Part shown: in pieces, positions 60,365-64,000 of the stretch
How the letters are laid out: every line of letters begins with the position of its first letter
Position numbering within the stretch: position 1 is the first letter of the stretch
Program-made: the position numbers and the translations under genes
Source of the DNA: Epiperipatus broadwayi
Lineage: Eukaryota; Onychophora; Udeonychophora; Euonychophora; Peripatidae
DNA: 64,000 nucleotides
Reading direction: 5' to 3'
Assembly (NCBI GenBank): GCA_028023455.1
Contig: JAQFVV010000257.1
Location: 622,001 to 686,000, forward strand
The notes under the pieces: generated by a model
Database searches by the model: none
Told to the model about the DNA's origin: nothing
What the model saw: only the letters and a program-made list of their open reading frames with translations

Positions 60365-60580
60365 TAAGGTAAAATTGTGGCTTGTGGAGGGTTGCATTAG
60401 ATCCTAAGATCTAGGTGCAGTGCTCTCAGATCCAAGGCTTCTTGTTGATAAAAACAACAAACAAGAAATTATTCTGGGGATATTAGATAAGTAGGCACTA
60501 GATACAGATTTTATGCACAAATCTTTTTGCATCCATTGATTACTATGGTTCACATTGAGTGGCATTATATGTGTTATATT
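60365..60580. repeat. inverted, degenerate copy of the hammerhead repeat
   Basis: On the plus strand: GTTGCATTAGATCCTAAGAT, CTAGGTGCAGTGCTCTCAGA, TCCAAGGCTTCTTG, then TTGATAA, AGAAAT and TTCTGGGGATATTAG. It is the same unit as 59,565-59,780 in opposite orientation. Both ribozyme boxes are damaged. Confidence 0.7.
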
Positions 60581-62936
60581 AACAAGAAATTATCAAAAGC
60601 TAAATACACAATATGACATTGGCTTTTTCACTGAAAGAATTAAAAACTTAATTCATTCTGAGATATGCACTATTAATGTAAAATATTGCATTAGATCATA
60701 AAATTTTTAAAAATCCTAGGAAGAAACCATATGAGGGATGAATAAATAAGAAAATATATTAGAGGTATATGAAGAATAGGACCCAAGAATTGTAAATACT
60801 CAAATTCTATAATGAATGGATAAGGTTTTGAAATGAAATTGATATATAATAAAAATCAATAGAAATTTATTTCATCACAATATTTTTATTTAAAAATTAA
60901 TTAAAAATTGTTCATGAAAATATTCTTAGAGAAAATTTGCATGAATAGTTGTTATTAAAAAATATTAAAAAAAAAAAGTAAGACACTGGTATTTATGATA
61001 GTTGGAAGAGGCTTTACCATTATTGGCTTAATAATTAATAATTGATAGAGAATGTGAAAATGTTACATCTGGGATAAAAAAAATTGCAGACACACAAAAT
61101 TATTTATAACATATGTTATTATACTGAAAAGAAAAAAAAAGACTGAATGTAAAGAACACTTTTGTTTTAGATCTCAGTTTACATCAAGAAAAAAATTGAT
61201 TAAAAAGAATCTTTATATATTAAATCTGAAAGTTGCCATAGACCTGCACAATAATTTCACATAATTGTAGCAAATTTATTGTCTCTATGTTAAGGTTTTT
61301 TTAAAAAATTAATTAGTAACTTTGTATTATAAACAGATAATAAATTCTAGGTTGCAGAAAGAAATTTACTATTAACTGATATGAGTCCTTTTAAATCTTT
61401 TTTGAAACTTTAAAGGAACTGAGCTGAGAAAATTCTTAATATTCATTTTATATGTTCTTTTTAATACAATTGTTATTACTAGGTGAGTATTAATATGGTA
61501 AACTAAAGTGGATGGGATCCTCGTCAACATTCCTCTGTTAACATGGCGAATTTCTAGACTTTTTATTTTTGAGTTTAACTTGATAATTCTTAACTGAAAT
61601 ATAAGTTAGATTTTTTTCAAGGCAATATGAAGTGTATGAATGATTATTTTTTTCATATTTTCAATCAAAACAGATAAAAGTAAATCATGACCATCATTTC
61701 TGGGAGATGTAAAGTCATCATCTAAGATAGGAGTTATTGACTGCAGACAGAGGGTGCTAATAATCTTTTGAACGCAGAGCCAGCCTCACATTCATTGATG
61801 ATGTTCTATTTAACTATCTATAACTGCAGATAACTTTTAAATGAAGAAAATATTTAATTATTAGGATGTTCAAATATGATTGTGAAAGAAAAAGAAAGGA
61901 GAAGTCTACTTGTATGTTAATACAAAGATAGAAATATTGGAAACACAAATGGAAAAGGAAAAACAAGGTTTTGGGTATTTATGATATATCAGAAAGAATG
62001 GAAAGATGATTCAGGTTTATGCTCTAAGAAAACCATATTTGGGTGAAGAATAGGACTGTAGATGTAGAGAATGCTTTTGTTCATTCCAGATAATATTTTA
62101 AAATTGTCATGGGAGGCATTAATTCTAGAATATATTGATTGAAAGATTAAATTGTTATAGTAAATTTGATCAAAAACATGGAAATGAAATAGAACAGTCT
62201 TTTGGAATTTAAAAAAAATAAAGAAACAAAACTATATCATGTTTATACACATTTTAATTAATTGATTAACTAAGAATATTTATAAATGAAACCATTTTTA
62301 ATGCTATTTGGGCTTGTGAGGATAAGCACAATATATTTCAAATATTTTAAAGGGATTGATCTGAATATACATTCATAGAATATTAATAATACTTTATGGC
62401 TAAATTCTAATGTTATTTATTTGTAATGCTAGGAAATGGGAACCATTTTTAAAGTCTGTTTTATAACAATAGCCACAATTGTTTACTTTTAGTGATTAGT
62501 CCATTTCTGTGCATTCTCTTTTTTTTGTGTTGCTACTAATAGTCACATTTCTACCAAATTATGGCATTATGGCTGCAATAGTTATCACATTCTCTTGTTA
62601 TGCATATGATCTTGTATTTGAATCCAAGATGTTTCTAATCACAAATAGTCTTGGAATATTTTTCAGATAACTTGCCCATTACCAATCTTCTTGACTATCC
62701 AATAGGTAATGATAATTATTATTCAACTTATTTATAGCTAAGAGTTATTCAGGTGATTGTTACTATGCTGATTTTTTTTTAAAAAAAAAACTATTATAGA
62801 TATATATTATTATGGACACTGAGTCAATGGTTACCATTGTTTTCCTGAAAGTTTGTGATGATGGAGTTTTAGTTGTACTTTTATATTGGATTATTTCCAT
62901 CATCTAATTTGACTATTGAATGTCTTTAGAAAAATT
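60581..62936. other. about 2.4 kb without recognisable features
   Basis: AT-rich; no coding motif, repeat boundary or RNA gene recognised. A less AT-rich patch at about 61,735-61,800 has no obvious identity. Confidence 0.45.
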
Positions 62937-63152
62937 TAATTTTATTTAAATATTCCAACTACATTCAACTGTCAGTAATAGCACATCAAACAAGTTAGTA
63001 CAATGTTTCAAAAGGTATTATTCTCACCTCTTCTTCAGGTTTTGCTGGCCTGACCAGTGACAGTACTGGCATGGGATTTGAATTTGAATACTTAGATTCT
63101 TGAGTATTGAATTTTAAGGTAACACTATAATCAACTGAGCCATCCCACCAAA
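62937..63152 (-). mobile_element. tRNA-derived SINE, left copy
   Basis: On the minus strand: GGTGGGATGGCTCAGTTGAT (A box about 63,142-63,132) and a mutated B box (ATTCAAATCCC, about 63,083-63,073), then CTGTCACTGGTCAGGCC, CTGAAGA (63,038-63,032), a stem AGGT/ACCT, GAAAC (63,009-63,005) and ATTGTAC. It is the inverted partner of 63,570-63,790. The B box has lost the GTTCGAATC consensus by two changes, the tail motif is better kept than on the right. Confidence 0.78.
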
Positions 63153-63569
63153 GGCAACAGTCAGCAGAAATTTCATATACTTATCCATGAGGTTCTTCCT
63201 GATTTTTCCACTTTTTCCTAAGAGCAAAGTTTAGTAGTAGTTTCTATACACTATGTATAGTCACACTAGGTTGGCTTATGGGATTGCCTGCCATTGTCAT
63301 GTGAGTGATTTCTTTAAATTTATGTATGTGCCAGTGAACATATGTTCAAATGGGAAAATACAAAAATATTGGCTAGAGGGGAAAAGACGCAAAGAAGAAA
63401 ATTTAAAGATGCTGCTCAAGTGACAATGGCAAACAATCCCATAAGCCAACCTAGTGTGACTATACATAATGTATGGAAACCACTAATCAAATTTGCTCTT
63501 AGGAAAAAGTGGAGAAATCAGGAGGATCCTCATAGATAAGTATATGAAATTTCTAGTAACTGTTACCAT

Positions 63570-63790
63570 TGGAAGGATGGCTCAGTTGGTTACGGCGTTA
63601 CCTTAAAATTCAATACTCAAAAATCTAAGGATCCAAGTTCGAATCCCATGCTAGTACTGTCACTGATCAGGCAAACAACACCTGAAGAAGAAGGGAGATA
63701 TATCTCTCAAACATTGTGCATATACTAACTTGTTTGATGTGACTGACAGTTAAATCTATTTGGAATATTTAAATAAAGTTAATTTTTTTC
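63570..63790 (+). mobile_element. tRNA-derived SINE, right copy
   Basis: The head carries clear RNA polymerase III promoter boxes: A box TGGCTCAGTTGG at 63,578-63,589 and B box GTTCGAATCCC at 63,637-63,647, spaced as in a tRNA with a long variable arm. The body continues CAGTACTGTCACTGATCAGG-like, then CTGAAGA, a GGGAGATATATCTCTC hairpin, CAAAC and an AACTTGTTTGATGTGACTGA block, ending AAATAAAGTTAATTT. The tail therefore holds a hammerhead-like order. The tRNA type is not certain. Confidence 0.8.
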
Positions 63791-64000
63791 AAAAGACATT
63801 CAATATTCATATTAGAAAATGGTTATCATTACCCTTTACCCTCTAGAGTTGTATCAAATACTACTATTTGATCATAAAAATATTTTTTTTTAAAGATTTT
63901 TTTTTCAGTATTGCATATTTATATAGATATGCATACAATATGTTAATCAGAGAGGAGGGGATAATAATTATATAGACACAATAATTAATGAGCTAAATAA

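Larger units (their letters stand above)
62937..63790. repeat. large palindrome containing two inverted SINE copies
   Basis: Left arm about 62,937-63,320 and right arm about 63,400-63,790 are reverse complements with scattered differences, around an 80-bp loop. The inner arm parts share GACAATGGCA, ATCCCATAAGCCAACCTAG, TTTGCTCTTAGGAAAAAGTG and AGTATATGAAATTTC. The outer parts are the SINE itself. The duplicated segment thus includes sequence upstream of the SINE head, which simple opposite insertions of two SINEs would not give unless that sequence belongs to the element. Confidence 0.8.

Noticed and set aside
63570-63660. Functional tRNA gene
   Set aside because: The A and B boxes are good, but the anticodon stem and acceptor stem do not pair properly and a SINE body follows, with an inverted copy nearby.

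Overview
This is a gene desert from a very AT-rich animal genome, probably an invertebrate. I find no convincing single-copy host gene. Nearly every recognisable stretch is a transposable element or its remains. The metazoan assignment rests on the mixture of elements: Penelope-like elements (PLEs) with GIY-YIG nucleases, BED/hAT transposons related to GTF2IRD2/ZBED proteins, APE-type LINEs, a pogo/Tigger-like MITE and a tRNA-derived SINE. The species cannot be named from the sequence alone.

Layout. 1-3.5 kb: decayed LINE endonuclease (minus) and reverse transcriptase (plus) pieces and an (AAT)n array. 3.5-9.3 kb: a structurally complete LTR element on the minus strand, with 2.2-kb LTRs around a 1.5-kb interior that encodes one gag-like coiled-coil protein and no pol. 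9.3-17 kb: mostly featureless, with a TA-flanked Tigger-like MITE at 12.4-13.3 kb. 17.2 kb: a PLE nuclease fragment. 18.3-19.4 kb: a tandem array of about 315-425-bp repeats that carry degenerate hammerhead ribozymes. 21.7-33.1 kb: four decayed copies of one PLE family in mirror arrangement. The outermost right copy is split by a complete hAT transposon with 15-bp inverted termini and an 8-bp target duplication; inside it are an N gap and two Illumina-adapter-like sequences. 33.8-39.2 kb: a near-intact two-ORF LINE (UAAUG ORF junction) lying between (AAT)n arrays. 39.2-42.0 kb: a second, broken LINE on the minus strand that ends in the same microsatellite. 43.0-45.5 kb: a young PLE whose 3' 0.8 kb is duplicated head-to-head as a large inverted repeat. 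45.8-47.2 kb: foldback and hammerhead-related palindromic repeats. 47.4-50.5 kb: two more LINE ruins. 52.3-53.1 kb: a 182-base T run next to a hAT-type terminus. 59.4-60.6 kb: more hammerhead repeats, one with an intact ribozyme core. 62.9-63.8 kb: a tRNA-derived SINE in a large palindrome.

The most interesting signal is the hammerhead-bearing repeat family (18.3, 46.1 and 59.4 kb). One copy at 59,651-59,720 (minus) keeps CUGAUGA, a 4-bp stem II, GAAA, a minimal helix III, a GUC cleavage triplet and a paired helix I. Repeat size, tandem arrangement and minimal helix III match what is known of metazoan retrozymes. Hammerhead-like remnants also flank the PLEs, and a similar motif sits in the tail of the SINE. 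A plausible reading is a PLE-driven system that mobilises non-autonomous ribozyme repeats and perhaps a SINE, often leaving inverted pairs.
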